Below, one piece after another: positions 9,252 to 17,612 of a stretch of DNA of 64,000 nt (position 1 is the first letter of the stretch; every line of letters begins with the position of its first letter). The notes beneath the pieces were generated by a model that was not told the DNA's origin, made no database searches, and saw nothing but the letters and a program-made list of their open reading frames with translations. Origin of the DNA: an uncultured Muribaculaceae bacterium (GTDB taxonomy: Bacteria; Bacteroidota; Bacteroidia; Bacteroidales; Muribaculaceae). A program made the position numbers and the translations under genes. Location of the stretch: assembly GCA_910578395.1 (NCBI GenBank), contig CAJTPZ010000005.1, positions 137,619 to 201,618 on the forward strand, read 5' to 3'.

Positions 9252-9314
9252 TCGGTGCAAGAATCAACTTAAGCACAAATAAAAATCGGTGTAAGTTGTT
9301 GATTCTTACACCGA
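9252..9314. repeat. 17-bp imperfect inverted repeat between integrase relic and tRNA-Gly
   Basis: The sequence TCGGTGCAAGAATCAAC at 9252-9268 recurs in inverted orientation at 9298-9314 with one mismatch. The second arm is part of the tRNA terminator hairpin. The placement between an integrase relic and a tRNA 3' end is compatible with a leftover attachment or recombination site, but it could also be a duplicated terminator half. Confidence 0.4.
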
Positions 9315-9316
9315 TT
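9270..9316 (-). terminator. Terminator of tRNA-Gly
   Basis: Perfect 12-bp stem (arms 9284-9295 and 9305-9316, AATCGGTGTAAG and its complement) with a 9-nt loop. Read on the minus strand it is followed by TTTTTATTT. It begins 9 bp after the tRNA 3' end. Confidence 0.8.
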
Positions 9317-9324
9317 GAAGTTTG

Positions 9325-9397
9325 AGCGGTAAACGAGGCTCGAACTCGCGACCCTCAGCTTGGGAAGCTGATGCTCTACCAACTGAGCTATTACCGC
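9325..9397 (-). tRNA. tRNA-Gly (anticodon CCC)
   Basis: A 73-nt cloverleaf folds on the minus strand: acceptor GCGGTAA with TTACCGC (9391-9397 and 9326-9332), D arm GCTC/GAGC, anticodon stem TCAGC/GCTGA enclosing loop TTCCCAA, which gives anticodon CCC, and T arm GCGAG-TTCGAGC-CTCGT. The discriminator base is U and the CCA end is not encoded. It reads GGG glycine codons. The gene flanks the prophage scar on the integrase side. Confidence 0.95.
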
Positions 9398-9528
9398 GGT
9401 AGATTTGTGCAGTGCGAAGATAGCTATTAGACTAAGAATATACAAAATCTTTTCTGAAAATTTTATATTCCTCTTAAAAATCTGATATTGTAGATGCCAG
9501 CTGTTTGTTGTACTGTGGCTGCTATTTT

Positions 9529-9556
9529 TTTGAGTAGAATATACGCTGTATATTTG
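9529..9556 (+). promoter_or_regulatory. Candidate Bacteroidales promoter for HAD/kinase pair
   Basis: TTTG at 9529-9532 and TATATTTG (TAnnTTTG -7 box) at 9549-9556, 16 bp apart. The expected start of transcription is about 10 nt before the ATG at 9573. The spacing is slightly short of the usual 19-21. Confidence 0.45.
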
Positions 9557-9572
9557 GATCAAAAATCAATTG

Positions 9573-10421
9573 ATGAATACTAAAACTCTTTATGTGACTG
9601 ATCTTGACGGGACCCTCTTGTCGTCAGATTCAGTTGTTTCGGTGCGGTCGGTCGATATAATCAATGAGCTTATAGAAAGGGGAGCAATGATTACGGTTGC
9701 TACTGCCCGTACTCCTGCTACTGTGGCCAACCTGTTGGCTGATATGTGCTTGTCGATTCCTGCAATTGTCATGACCGGTGCTGCGACCTACAATCTGGTT
9801 AGTGGTCGATATGAAAATGTGCATTTTCTTGACTATGAGGTAGTCGCTACATCTCTCCGTATGTTTGAGGATGCCGGAGTGAATCCGTTTGTCTATACAT
9901 TGCGTGATGACCAGATACTTCATGCCTTTCATGCATCAGAGATGTCTAATGTAGAGGAATCGTTCTATGTTATGCGTCGTGATATGAAGCTTAAGCGTTT
10001 TCACATTGGAGAGAATCCTAAGACAGCTGATTTGGCACGTACGATGCTTATGTTTTGTGTCGGAGAAAAAGATATTTTTGAACCTCTTGCTGCGCGCATG
10101 TCGCAGGCAATTGGGTATCCGGTAACATGTTACAATGATATTTTCAATGACAACAAGGCATTTATAGAAGTGTTTGCGCCAGGAGTGAATAAATCCCAAT
10201 CAGTGATCAGGCTTGCCGATTCTTTAGGTGCGTCACGCATTGTGGCTTTTGGTGACAATCTCAATGATATTTCAATGATGGAGACGGCAGATTTGGGTGT
10301 TGCTGTTGAAAATGCTTACGAAGAGGTCAAAAAGTGCGCCGACATTGTTATCGGATCAAACAATGAGGATGCCGTTGCACGTTGGATATACCGTGATTTC
10401 ACTGGTGATGATTGGCGATAG
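9573..10421 (+). CDS. HAD-superfamily Cof-type phosphatase
   Basis: A 282-residue Cof-subfamily HAD hydrolase that dephosphorylates small phosphorylated metabolites in the cytosol. The nucleophile motif DLDGTLLSSD is at residues 10-19, ATARTP is in motif II context near residue 45 and the Mg-binding FGDNLNDISMMETAD motif is near residue 225, followed by the Cof-typical GVAVENAYEEVK. The ATG at 9573 is preferred over the adjoining TTG. The 3' end overlaps the histidine kinase start by 14 bp, implying translational coupling. The substrate cannot be predicted. Confidence 0.88.
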   Translation: MNTKTLYVTDLDGTLLSSDSVVSVRSVDIINELIERGAMITVATARTPATVANLLADMCLSIPAIVMTGAATYNLVSGRYENVHFLDYEVVATSLRMFEDAGVNPFVYTLRDDQILHAFHASEMSNVEESFYVMRRDMKLKRFHIGENPKTADLARTMLMFCVGEKDIFEPLAARMSQAIGYPVTCYNDIFNDNKAFIEVFAPGVNKSQSVIRLADSLGASRIVAFGDNLNDISMMETADLGVAVENAYEEVKKCADIVIGSNNEDAVARWIYRDFTGDDWR

Positions 10422-11556
10422 GATACGTTTATCGGGTTACTGGACTCTGGCTGCCGCTGCATTGCTCACTGCTGGTTTGTTTTTGTTTTATTCTTCCCGT
10501 CTGGCGTCTGATCTCGCCGAACGTGAACGGCAGCGTATGTTGCTTTGGGCCGATGCTGTGGCTGAGGTGTTGAGTGCCACTGATGAGACTTCTGTAAAGT
10601 TTCCGATGCGTATTCTCGAAGATGACTTGGGGATTCCCGCATTGCTTGTCGGAGATGATGGTGATATAATCATGTCGCGCAATATTGATATCGATTCGCT
10701 TTCCGGTCATGATCCGGCTGTTGTCGAATCGGTTTTCAACAATGGTAATGAAATAAAGATCGAGACAGAGCCGGGCGTGGTATATCGTGTATGTTATGGC
10801 GACTCTGCGCTTCTGTGCGGCCTTCGCTTTTATCCCTATATAGAACTGTGTGTGATAACGTTTTTTCTGGTTATCACATATTTTGCCATACGTGTATCGC
10901 ATAAGGCTGATCAGAACCGCATCTGGGTCGGTTTGTCAAAAGAAACAGCGCATCAGCTTGGCACACCTATTTCGTCATTGATGGGATGGATGGAGTGTCT
11001 TCGTGCCGATGCTTCGAAGATGTCGGTGCCTGAGGTTGCGGTGGAAATGGAGCATGATGTAATGCGTCTGGCTGATGTCGCGTCCCGCTTCTACAAGATA
11101 GGTACTCGTCCGGTTCTTGTGCAGATTGACCTTTCTTCTCTGATAGACAGTGTGGCCGACTATATGCGTCGGCGTGTGTCGTCGGGTATTGTGATTGAGG
11201 TAAATCTGCCTGAATCTAATGTGTGCGTGCAGGGATCAGCCGAACTATTGCGGTGGATGCTTGAAAATCTGATGAAAAATGCCGCAGATGCGATGGAGGG
11301 CAGCGGTAAGATTACAATAGATCTTCGGCACGATGGAAAAACCGGTGCCGTGATTGAGATCACTGACACCGGTAAAGGCATTCCATTAAAAAAATGGAAA
11401 AGTATATTTCAAGCCGGCTATACCACCAAAGGGCGTGGATGGGGGCTTGGGCTTACGCTTGCCCGACGTATAGTTGTGCAGTATCATAGGGGAAGTATCG
11501 CTGTTGTCTCGTCGGAGATTGGCAGGGGGACAACCTTTCGTATAATGTTGCCTTGA
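10408..11556 (+). CDS. Membrane sensor histidine kinase, orphan
   Basis: A 382-residue sensor kinase. A first membrane span (residues about 11-29) and a second (about 143-163) bracket a roughly 110-residue periplasmic sensor region; then comes a dimerisation/phosphoacceptor segment KETAHQLGTPISSLMGW with H182, and a HATPase domain with NLMKNAADAM (N box), ITDTGKGIP (G1) and GRGWGLGLTLARRIV (G2). The HQLGTP variant is the usual Bacteroidetes form of the H box. The start at ATG 10408 (GTG 10405 is an alternative) gives a proper membrane N-terminus; upstream in-frame ATGs would lie inside the HAD gene. No response regulator adjoins it, and it ends 1 bp before the convergent dehydrogenase gene. 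Confidence 0.88.
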   Translation: MIGDRIRLSGYWTLAAAALLTAGLFLFYSSRLASDLAERERQRMLLWADAVAEVLSATDETSVKFPMRILEDDLGIPALLVGDDGDIIMSRNIDIDSLSGHDPAVVESVFNNGNEIKIETEPGVVYRVCYGDSALLCGLRFYPYIELCVITFFLVITYFAIRVSHKADQNRIWVGLSKETAHQLGTPISSLMGWMECLRADASKMSVPEVAVEMEHDVMRLADVASRFYKIGTRPVLVQIDLSSLIDSVADYMRRRVSSGIVIEVNLPESNVCVQGSAELLRWMLENLMKNAADAMEGSGKITIDLRHDGKTGAVIEITDTGKGIPLKKWKSIFQAGYTTKGRGWGLGLTLARRIVVQYHRGSIAVVSSEIGRGTTFRIMLP

Positions 11557-11557
11557 C

Positions 11558-12874
11558 TCAGGCAAATATACGGTCAAGCCATTTGTCGAGAAGGCATGTG
11601 CGCACTGCAATGTCAAGTATAGTGAACCGTCGGCGTATGTGTTGTGCACGCAGAAAACTGTTGCGAAGCCGCTCGCGGCTTATACCTATCTGTTCCGGTT
11701 CGGTAGGAGCTCCGACTTCGGCAAGCCTGGCTTTGGCCTCTTCGTAAGGTATAATCTGTGTGGCCAGGCGGTGGCGTATATCTGTCCAGTTTTCTTTAAG
11801 TAAATTCAGTTGCGTCCGCAGAGCATTGTGATCGATGTATTTGGCCGTAATCTCAGTTTCGCCTATAGTAGGAAAGTCAGAGTCTTTAAACATTTCTCGC
11901 GCTTTGCTTTGAGCTTCGGTAAGTGTCGGCCATGCTGTCACACATTTCTCTACATCAAGCGCCGCTATGTCTTCATTAAGCAGCTGTTGGTAAAGAGCAG
12001 TCGACATAAGCATACCTATGCTGACCTGAAAACCGTGGGAGGGGACATGGCCGTCAGCCATGACGTGATTTTCCATGTTCCATAGGTGCGAAAACTGGTG
12101 ATCGGCACCTGATGCCGGGCGGCTCGACTTGTGGGTCTGCATGGCAAATCCGCTCAGCACCAGTCCTTCGATAAGCCGTTTGATGCAATCCTTGTTTCCG
12201 GCTCTTGCCTCTGCCGGCTCACTTAATGCCAGTTTCAGGCCGTCCTGCACAATACCGAAAGAGAAATTGTCAATTGGTTCGATGCCAAGAGCGTCCGATA
12301 TGATCCAATCGGCTCCGGCCGGAACTTTTGCAAACAGATCGGCATAGCCGCTGGCTGTCATTTCAGCCGGTGCGGTTGCTATGATGTCGATGTCGGCAAG
12401 CAATGCGAGTGGTGCCGGACAGCTGAATGTCTGTTTGGCTCCGTCACGGGTGATAGATGCGCCATAGGCTGTGTATCCGTCCATTGAGGCGGCTGTAGCC
12501 ACGGTCATGTATCGTTTCCCGCATCGGTGCGAACTGAGTTTGGTAAGATCGTTGATAGTACCTGAGCCGACAGCGACACCTATGGCATCGGTATTGGCTA
12601 ATAAATTATCAAGAGTCTCTATGTATTTCCATTCGGCATGAAATTCTTTATCGGAAAAAATGTGTGGAATTTCAGGATTGAGTCCGGCTTTTGAAAACAG
12701 GTTATGTATGGTTTCACCTGCGACTTCCCATGTAGTCGCGTCGGCAATTACAACAGGTCGTTTATCGGGAAACATTGAAGCGAATAGTTCTGCCGCTTCG
12801 TTTATAATGCCTTCGCCTATGCGTAGCATTTTTGTGTCAGATGCCTTGGAGAGCACCTCTTCAAGAGTGATCAT
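11558..12874 (-). CDS. egsA: sn-Glycerol-1-phosphate dehydrogenase (AraM/EgsA-like)
   Basis: A 438-residue member of the iron-containing/G1P dehydrogenase family, which reduces dihydroxyacetone phosphate to sn-glycerol-1-phosphate with NAD(P)H. GVAVGSGTINDLTKLSS (about 98-114) is the nucleotide-binding GGG-like loop region, TAASMDGYTAYGAS and PLALLADIDIIATAP follow as in AraM proteins, and DHQFSHLWNMENH with a later SHGFQVSIG carries the metal-ligand histidines. It is longer than typical AraM, with a C-terminal helical extension of about 60 residues. The gene starts 8 bp after the glycerophosphodiester phosphodiesterase stop, so the two form an operon on glycerol phosphates. The exact metal and stereochemistry need testing. 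Confidence 0.82.
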   Translation of the reverse strand: MITLEEVLSKASDTKMLRIGEGIINEAAELFASMFPDKRPVVIADATTWEVAGETIHNLFSKAGLNPEIPHIFSDKEFHAEWKYIETLDNLLANTDAIGVAVGSGTINDLTKLSSHRCGKRYMTVATAASMDGYTAYGASITRDGAKQTFSCPAPLALLADIDIIATAPAEMTASGYADLFAKVPAGADWIISDALGIEPIDNFSFGIVQDGLKLALSEPAEARAGNKDCIKRLIEGLVLSGFAMQTHKSSRPASGADHQFSHLWNMENHVMADGHVPSHGFQVSIGMLMSTALYQQLLNEDIAALDVEKCVTAWPTLTEAQSKAREMFKDSDFPTIGETEITAKYIDHNALRTQLNLLKENWTDIRHRLATQIIPYEEAKARLAEVGAPTEPEQIGISRERLRNSFLRAQHIRRRFTILDIAVRTCLLDKWLDRIFA

Positions 12875-12882
12875 GTCCTGAC

Positions 12883-13818
12883 TTATTTTTTAAGTTCGAT
12901 AGGAGCGGTTTCCTTATCGAGTTGCATGAAAAGATACGGATAATCGGTCTCCACAATGTCGGGGCGCATGAATGTTGCGAATTCAGTAGAATATCCTTCG
13001 ATCTTGCAGTCGTTGTTCAGACATATATCGTGAGTTGGCGCTACCGAGATCATGCACATAACACCACGGTCGTGCAGACCTCGGTAAAGTCTCTCTTTTG
13101 CTTCTTCCATAGATGCGCCTACATAGCCGACCATTACGCGCTCCCAAGGAATGTTGGCGGCATCGTAAGCATCCAGTTCGGCAGGCTGGCGGCACCATAT
13201 TGAAAATGTTGCGTTCGGATCCTCGGCAAGATACTCCAGAACCTGGTCGGGTCGCCACACCGTGTAGATAACATTGGAAACATTCTGCCGTTTCATAAAT
13301 TCGGTCATAAACTTGGTGGGTACATCCTTGATGTCTAAGTTCAGGACACACTTTCCCTGGCTCCACCTTATGCATTCCTCAAGTGTAGGTATTTTATATG
13401 GAGTCACATTTCCTTCGCGGTCAACAAGGTTAAACTGCTGTAGTTCCTCATAGGTGTAGTCGCCGACTTTTCCTTTTCCGGTGGTGGTGCGGTCGAGTTT
13501 CACATCATGCATCAGCACGATCACCGAGTCGGCTGTGAGGCGTGGGTCGATCTCAAAGAACGAAGGCATGAGCGACAATGTCTTTTCAAAAGATTCGATG
13601 CTGTTTTCAGGATATCCGGTTACCATGCCGCCTCGGTGTCCCGATATAACGGTCGGACGCTCAGGACTGTATTTGAAATACTCGCTAAGGTCTTTAAATG
13701 ATTTGATATCAACATAATTGTTCGGTAGATTTGTTTTTGCCGTATGCTCGCCCGAACAGCCGATACACATGGCAGCCATAATCGCTCCCACTGCCAGAGT
13801 GATTGTGTTTTGTGTCAT
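12883..13818 (-). CDS. Glycerophosphodiester phosphodiesterase lipoprotein
   Basis: A 311-residue GDPD-family enzyme that hydrolyses glycerophosphodiesters such as glycerophosphoethanolamine to an alcohol and a glycerol phosphate. A lipoprotein signal with lipobox MCIGC (Cys about 21) places it outside the cytoplasmic membrane. The catalytic set is visible: ISGHRGGMVTGYPENSIESF (the HRG...PENS motif), FFEIDPRLTADSVIVLMHD (E-x-D and H of the second motif) and DRTTTGKG. NLDIKD is the distal metal-binding segment. Upstream partner of the G1P dehydrogenase gene. The downstream gene is 8 bp away. Confidence 0.88.
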   Translation of the reverse strand: MTQNTITLAVGAIMAAMCIGCSGEHTAKTNLPNNYVDIKSFKDLSEYFKYSPERPTVISGHRGGMVTGYPENSIESFEKTLSLMPSFFEIDPRLTADSVIVLMHDVKLDRTTTGKGKVGDYTYEELQQFNLVDREGNVTPYKIPTLEECIRWSQGKCVLNLDIKDVPTKFMTEFMKRQNVSNVIYTVWRPDQVLEYLAEDPNATFSIWCRQPAELDAYDAANIPWERVMVGYVGASMEEAKERLYRGLHDRGVMCMISVAPTHDICLNNDCKIEGYSTEFATFMRPDIVETDYPYLFMQLDKETAPIELKK

Positions 13819-13861
13819 GGTTATATGATTTGAGATGGTTTATAGACCTTGTAAAAATACA

Positions 13862-13897
13862 TAAAAAAACTGGCACTTCGTTTAAAGAAGTGCCAGT
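13862..13897 (-). terminator. Terminator overlapping the ruvA 3' end
   Basis: The 10-bp stem CTGGCACTTC (13870-13879) pairs with 13887-13896 and on the minus strand is followed by a run of seven T. The hairpin overlaps the last codons of ruvA and closes the miaB-ruvA transcription unit. Confidence 0.85.
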
Positions 13898-14478
13898 GCC
13901 TGTTTGATTGCGTTTTCGACTTTCAGTGACGGGTCGGCGCTGTAAAGTTTTTTGAGCACCTTTTCGGCTTGATTTCGTTGGAATCCAAGCATTACAAGAG
14001 CGGCCAGAGATTCGTCGAAAGCAGGAGTAGCCGTCATGTTGCCGCTTGGTGGCAGAATTGATGTGCCGTTGTCGTCGCCGGGTTTTACCTTGTCTTTCAG
14101 GTCGACGATTATGCGTTGTGCGGTTTTGGCTCCGATTCCTTTCACTGCTTTCAGTTTCAGGTGGTCACCGTTCATTATTGCAGCTTCGAGTTCTGGCGCC
14201 GATAGTGCGGAAAGTATCATTCGCGCAGTGCCGGCTCCTACACCGGAAACTCCTATGAGTAGCCTGAACAGGTTGCGTTCGCGCTCGTCGACAAACCCGT
14301 ATAATGTCCATGCATCTTCGCGGATCGCCTCATGTATGAGTAGTTTTACTGTCGCTTTTCCCTCGATGGCGGTAAATGAGGGAAGTGAGATCTCGCATCT
14401 GTACCCGATACCCGAACAGTCAATTACTGCGTATGTCGGGGTGAGTTCCTCGATCTGTCCTTTTACATAGTCAATCAT
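13882..14478 (-). CDS. ruvA: Holliday junction DNA helicase subunit RuvA
   Basis: RuvA binds Holliday junctions and loads the RuvB motor. At 198 residues it has the normal length. The OB-fold N-terminus begins MIDYVKGQIEELTPTYAVID with IGYRCEISLP; helix-hairpin-helix motifs are seen in IGVSGVGAGTARMILSAL and VKGIGAKTAQRIIVDLKDK; the C-terminal domain III (ALVMLGFQRNQAEKVLKKL) is the RuvB-binding three-helix domain. The ATG overlaps the miaB TGA by 4 bp (ATGA), so it is translated after miaB. No ruvB or ruvC is in the window. Confidence 0.96.
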   Translation of the reverse strand: MIDYVKGQIEELTPTYAVIDCSGIGYRCEISLPSFTAIEGKATVKLLIHEAIREDAWTLYGFVDERERNLFRLLIGVSGVGAGTARMILSALSAPELEAAIMNGDHLKLKAVKGIGAKTAQRIIVDLKDKVKPGDDNGTSILPPSGNMTATPAFDESLAALVMLGFQRNQAEKVLKKLYSADPSLKVENAIKQALALL

Positions 14479-15800
14479 TTTGCAAAAAGCGTTGCTGAGG
14501 TAGCGTCTGTTATAGTCACATCCACAAAGTCACCCACCTTGAAGTCTCCTTTGGGAAATATCACCGACTTGTTTTGTGAGGTGCGGCCGATCCATTCCTT
14601 GATGTTCCTTTTCGATACACCCTCCACCAGCACACGGCGGGTTTTGCCTATTTCTGCATTGTTGGAGATCGATGACAATCGGTTTTGAAGTTCGATCATG
14701 CGGTTCAGTCGGTCTATTTTTACTTCTTCCGGGATGTTGTCGGGCAGAGTGCGTGAGGCCACAGTGCCGGGTCGTTCGCTGTACTTAAACATGAATGCAG
14801 CATCAAACATGACCTCTTCCATCAGCGACAGTGTCAACTGGAAGTCATCCTCGCTCTCGTTATGGAATCCGGTAAACAGATCTGTTGTCACAGCACAGTC
14901 GGGGAGGATGCGACGTATTGATGCCACGCGGTCAAGATACCATTCTCGAGTGTATCGGCGGTTCATCGCTTTTAGTACGCTGTTGGATCCGCTCTGTACC
15001 GGCAGATGGATATGACGTGCTATGTTTTCATGAGACGCGACAGCCATGAGTATGTCGTCGGTCATATCCTTTGGATGCGATGTTGTGAAGCGTATGCGCA
15101 TGTCGGGGGCGTTTTCTGCCACAGTCGAGAGCAATCCTGCGAAATCGGTGATGTTGTCTCCGTCGACAAACCTGTAGCTGTTTACATTCTGTCCGAGTAG
15201 AGTCACCTCTTTGAACCCGCGGTTGCGCAGATCGTTTACCTCGTGCAGAATGCTGTCGACCGCACGTGAGCGCTCACGGCCTCGGGTATAGGGCACTATG
15301 CAGTAGGTGCAGAAATTGTTGCATCCGCGCATTATCGATACAAAACCGCTCACACGGTTGCCGGTGATGCGCGACGGTGTGATATCGCGGTATGTCTCGG
15401 TAGTCGAAAGTTCTACATTGATAGCTTTTTCGCCTGATTCGGCAGCGGCAAAAAGAGAGGGGAGATCAAGATAGGAGTCAGGTCCGGCGACAAGATCTAC
15501 TCCGTGATTCTCTATAAGTTCCTCTCTGACGCGCTCTGCCATGCATCCGACTACGCCAAGTATCAGGCTACGGTTGACTCGTTTGCGTCGCAGTGAATTG
15601 AAGTAGGCCAGACGTGACAGCACTTTCTGTTCGGCATTGTCTCGTATGGAGCATGTGTTCAGAAGTATTGCATCCGCTTCATCTTCTTTTTCAGTCATGT
15701 TATAGCCCGACATCTCCATTACTGCGGCCACAACCTCCGAGTCGGCCACATTCATCTGGCAGCCGTAGGTTTCTATATATAGTTTTTTTTCTCTTTCCAT
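14475..15800 (-). CDS. miaB: tRNA-2-methylthio-N6-isopentenyladenosine synthase MiaB
   Basis: A radical-SAM methylthiotransferase that adds the 2-methylthio group to i6A37 of tRNAs. From the start chosen (MEREKKLYIETYG) the protein has 441 residues. The N-terminal UPF0004 domain has cluster cysteines in YGCQMN, NTCSIRD and VGCMAER; the radical-SAM CxxxCxxC is RGCNNFCTYCIVPYTRG; the TRAM domain is at the C-terminus (KTRRVLVEGVSKRN onwards). ATG 15818 (MLTIARM) is an alternative start; the frame stays open to 15986, but that stretch would overlap the divergent gene's promoter and lacks family similarity. A minus-strand TATTTTTG box at 15845-15852 is a possible promoter. Confidence 0.95.
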   Translation of the reverse strand: MEREKKLYIETYGCQMNVADSEVVAAVMEMSGYNMTEKEDEADAILLNTCSIRDNAEQKVLSRLAYFNSLRRKRVNRSLILGVVGCMAERVREELIENHGVDLVAGPDSYLDLPSLFAAAESGEKAINVELSTTETYRDITPSRITGNRVSGFVSIMRGCNNFCTYCIVPYTRGRERSRAVDSILHEVNDLRNRGFKEVTLLGQNVNSYRFVDGDNITDFAGLLSTVAENAPDMRIRFTTSHPKDMTDDILMAVASHENIARHIHLPVQSGSNSVLKAMNRRYTREWYLDRVASIRRILPDCAVTTDLFTGFHNESEDDFQLTLSLMEEVMFDAAFMFKYSERPGTVASRTLPDNIPEEVKIDRLNRMIELQNRLSSISNNAEIGKTRRVLVEGVSKRNIKEWIGRTSQNKSVIFPKGDFKVGDFVDVTITDATSATLFAK

Positions 15801-15861
15801 CCTGGCAATGGTCAACATTTCTCCATGTTTGGTAAATAACGTTGCAAAAATACTTCGGATA

Positions 15862-15892
15862 TTGCAAAACACGGAGTTAATACATACTTTTG
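15862..15892 (+). promoter_or_regulatory. Candidate promoter of the CoA-transferase gene
   Basis: TTG at 15862-15864 and TACTTTTG (TAnnTTTG -7 box) at 15885-15892, separated by 20 bp as in the Bacteroides consensus. This predicts a 5' untranslated leader of roughly 85 nt before the ATG at 15985. Confidence 0.55.
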
Positions 15893-15984
15893 CACAAAAA
15901 TATAAAAATGTGTGTAATTGGACAACTGCTCGGATGTCAGCTTTCGGCAGTGTTCCTGTGCTCAAAGAATTATAGAATAAAATC

Positions 15985-17481
15985 ATGGCTTACGCAAAAC
16001 TGACTGCCGACGAGGCTGCTGCTCTTATCAAAAATGGCGATACCATAGGCCTTTCTGGTTTTACTGCTCCGGGTACTCCTAAATTTATTCCTGAGGCTAT
16101 AGCCCATAAGGCTGAAAAAGAACATGCAGAGGGGCGTCCGTTCAGGATCAACCTTTTTTCAGGTGCATCGACTTCCGATCATGTCGACGGCATTTTGTCG
16201 CGAAACAATGCGATAAACATGCGTGCTCCCTATCAGAATACACCTGACTTGCGTAAGCGCATCAACGCTCATGACGCCCATTATTTCGACCGTCACCTCA
16301 GTGAGATGGCTCAGGAGGCCCGTTATGGATTTTATGGACATTTCGACTATGCCATAATCGAGGCTGCCGATATCGATGATGAGGGAAATATTATTCTTGG
16401 CACTGGTCTCGGCAACGGTCCGACTTATGTCGAGCTTGCCGACAAGATTCTTATAGAGCATAACACGGAGCTTCCGCAAAGCATCTATGGTATGCACGAT
16501 GTATATAAGCCTCTTGATCCTCCCGCACGTCGTGAAATACCCGTTTATACCCCTAAAGACCGTATTGGATCGCCGGTTCTGAAGGTTGATCCCAAAAAGG
16601 TGGTAGGCGTGGTTGAGACTTATAGTCTCGACGGAGTCAAGCCTTTTACGGAGGTGGATGAGGTGAGCAAACAGATTGGTGCTAATGTAGTAGGCTTCCT
16701 TTTGAGTGAATACCGCAAAGGACGCATTCCCAAATCGTTCCTTCCGCTTCAGTCGGGTGTGGGCAATGTTGCTAATGCGGTGCTCTACGATCTTGGAGAA
16801 AGCCCCGAGATACCTCAGTTCATGATGTATACCGAGGTTATTCAGGATGCGGTGCTTGAGCTTATGAAAAAAGGCAAATGTACATTTGCATCAACATGTT
16901 CGATGACATTCAGCGATGCTACAGAGGAAAAACTCTTTAAGGATCTTGATTTCTTCCATGACAAGATTCTTATGCGTCCGGCTGAAATCTCAAACAGTCC
17001 GGAAGTTATCCGCCGTCTTGGTGTGATCGCAATGAACACTGCTCTTGAGGCAGATATATTCGGTGCTGTCAATTCGTCTCATGTTCTCGGCACAAAGATG
17101 ATGAACGGCATCGGCGGTTCCGGAGACTTTGCCCGTAATGCCTATATCTCGATCTTCTCATGCCCGTCGGTGACTAAGGGAGGTTTGATCAGCAATATTG
17201 TTCCTATGGTTGCTCATGCCGACCATTCTGAGCACTCTGTCGACATAATTATCACCGATCAGGGAGTAGCCGATCTTCGTGGCAAGGATCCGCTGCAGCG
17301 TGCGCATCTCATTATCGAGAATTGCGCTCATCCGATGTTCCGTGAGCATCTTCGTGATTATCTTAAGATTGCCAATGGTATCGGACAGACTCCTCACGCG
17401 CTTCAGGCGGCTATGGCATTTCACACTGCGTTCGTTGAGACAGGCGATATGCGTAATGTGGATTTTTCTAAGTGTATTTGA
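15985..17481 (+). CDS. Acetyl-CoA hydrolase/transferase family, likely succinyl-CoA:acetate CoA-transferase
   Basis: A 498-residue class I-type CoA transferase. The N-terminal domain opens with GDTIGLSGFTAPGTPKFIPE, and the C-terminal domain has the catalytic glutamate in FMMYTEVIQDAV (E284) and the oxyanion/CoA-binding GGSGDFARNAY. Length and these motifs fit AarC/SucCoA-acetate transferases rather than the two-subunit SCOT type. In a succinate/acetate-producing gut fermenter it would exchange CoA between succinyl-CoA, acetate or propionate in the cytosol. It is monocistronic with its own promoter and terminator. The specific acyl pair is inference. Confidence 0.88.
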   Translation: MAYAKLTADEAAALIKNGDTIGLSGFTAPGTPKFIPEAIAHKAEKEHAEGRPFRINLFSGASTSDHVDGILSRNNAINMRAPYQNTPDLRKRINAHDAHYFDRHLSEMAQEARYGFYGHFDYAIIEAADIDDEGNIILGTGLGNGPTYVELADKILIEHNTELPQSIYGMHDVYKPLDPPARREIPVYTPKDRIGSPVLKVDPKKVVGVVETYSLDGVKPFTEVDEVSKQIGANVVGFLLSEYRKGRIPKSFLPLQSGVGNVANAVLYDLGESPEIPQFMMYTEVIQDAVLELMKKGKCTFASTCSMTFSDATEEKLFKDLDFFHDKILMRPAEISNSPEVIRRLGVIAMNTALEADIFGAVNSSHVLGTKMMNGIGGSGDFARNAYISIFSCPSVTKGGLISNIVPMVAHADHSEHSVDIIITDQGVADLRGKDPLQRAHLIIENCAHPMFREHLRDYLKIANGIGQTPHALQAAMAFHTAFVETGDMRNVDFSKCI

Positions 17482-17499
17482 TTACAGGTCATTAACAGA

Positions 17500-17545
17500 T
17501 ATATGCGGGCAGCCCTCGGGCGTGCCCGCTGCTATTTTGAAGCTA
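17500..17545 (+). terminator. Probable terminator after CoA-transferase
   Basis: A GC-rich 7-bp stem GCGGGCA (17506-17512) with 17523-17529, followed by a T-rich stretch CTATTTTGAAGCTATTTTG. The U tract is interrupted, so it is a moderate candidate. Confidence 0.5.
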
Positions 17546-17562
17546 TTTTGCTTTATAAGGCA

Positions 17563-17591
17563 TTGCATTATCGGATAAATGACTAAATTTG
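17563..17591 (+). promoter_or_regulatory. Candidate promoter of coaX operon
   Basis: TTG at 17563-17565 and TAAATTTG (-7 box) at 17584-17591, 18 bp apart. The predicted transcription start is about 15 nt before the coaX ATG at 17613. Confidence 0.55.
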
Positions 17592-17612
17592 CGCTCAAAT
17601 GTGTAGAAATAA

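Noticed and set aside
10297..10407. Earlier start for the histidine kinase
   Set aside because: It would read through the HAD gene and adds no signal or domain; ATG 10408 starts a normal membrane protein.
13882..15800. Complete ruvABC locus
   Set aside because: Only ruvA is present; miaB and GDPD flank it and no RuvB or RuvC motifs occur in the window.
15801..15986. Longer miaB N-terminus
   Set aside because: The added residues lack MiaB similarity and cover the divergent promoter; conserved sequence starts at KLYIETYG.
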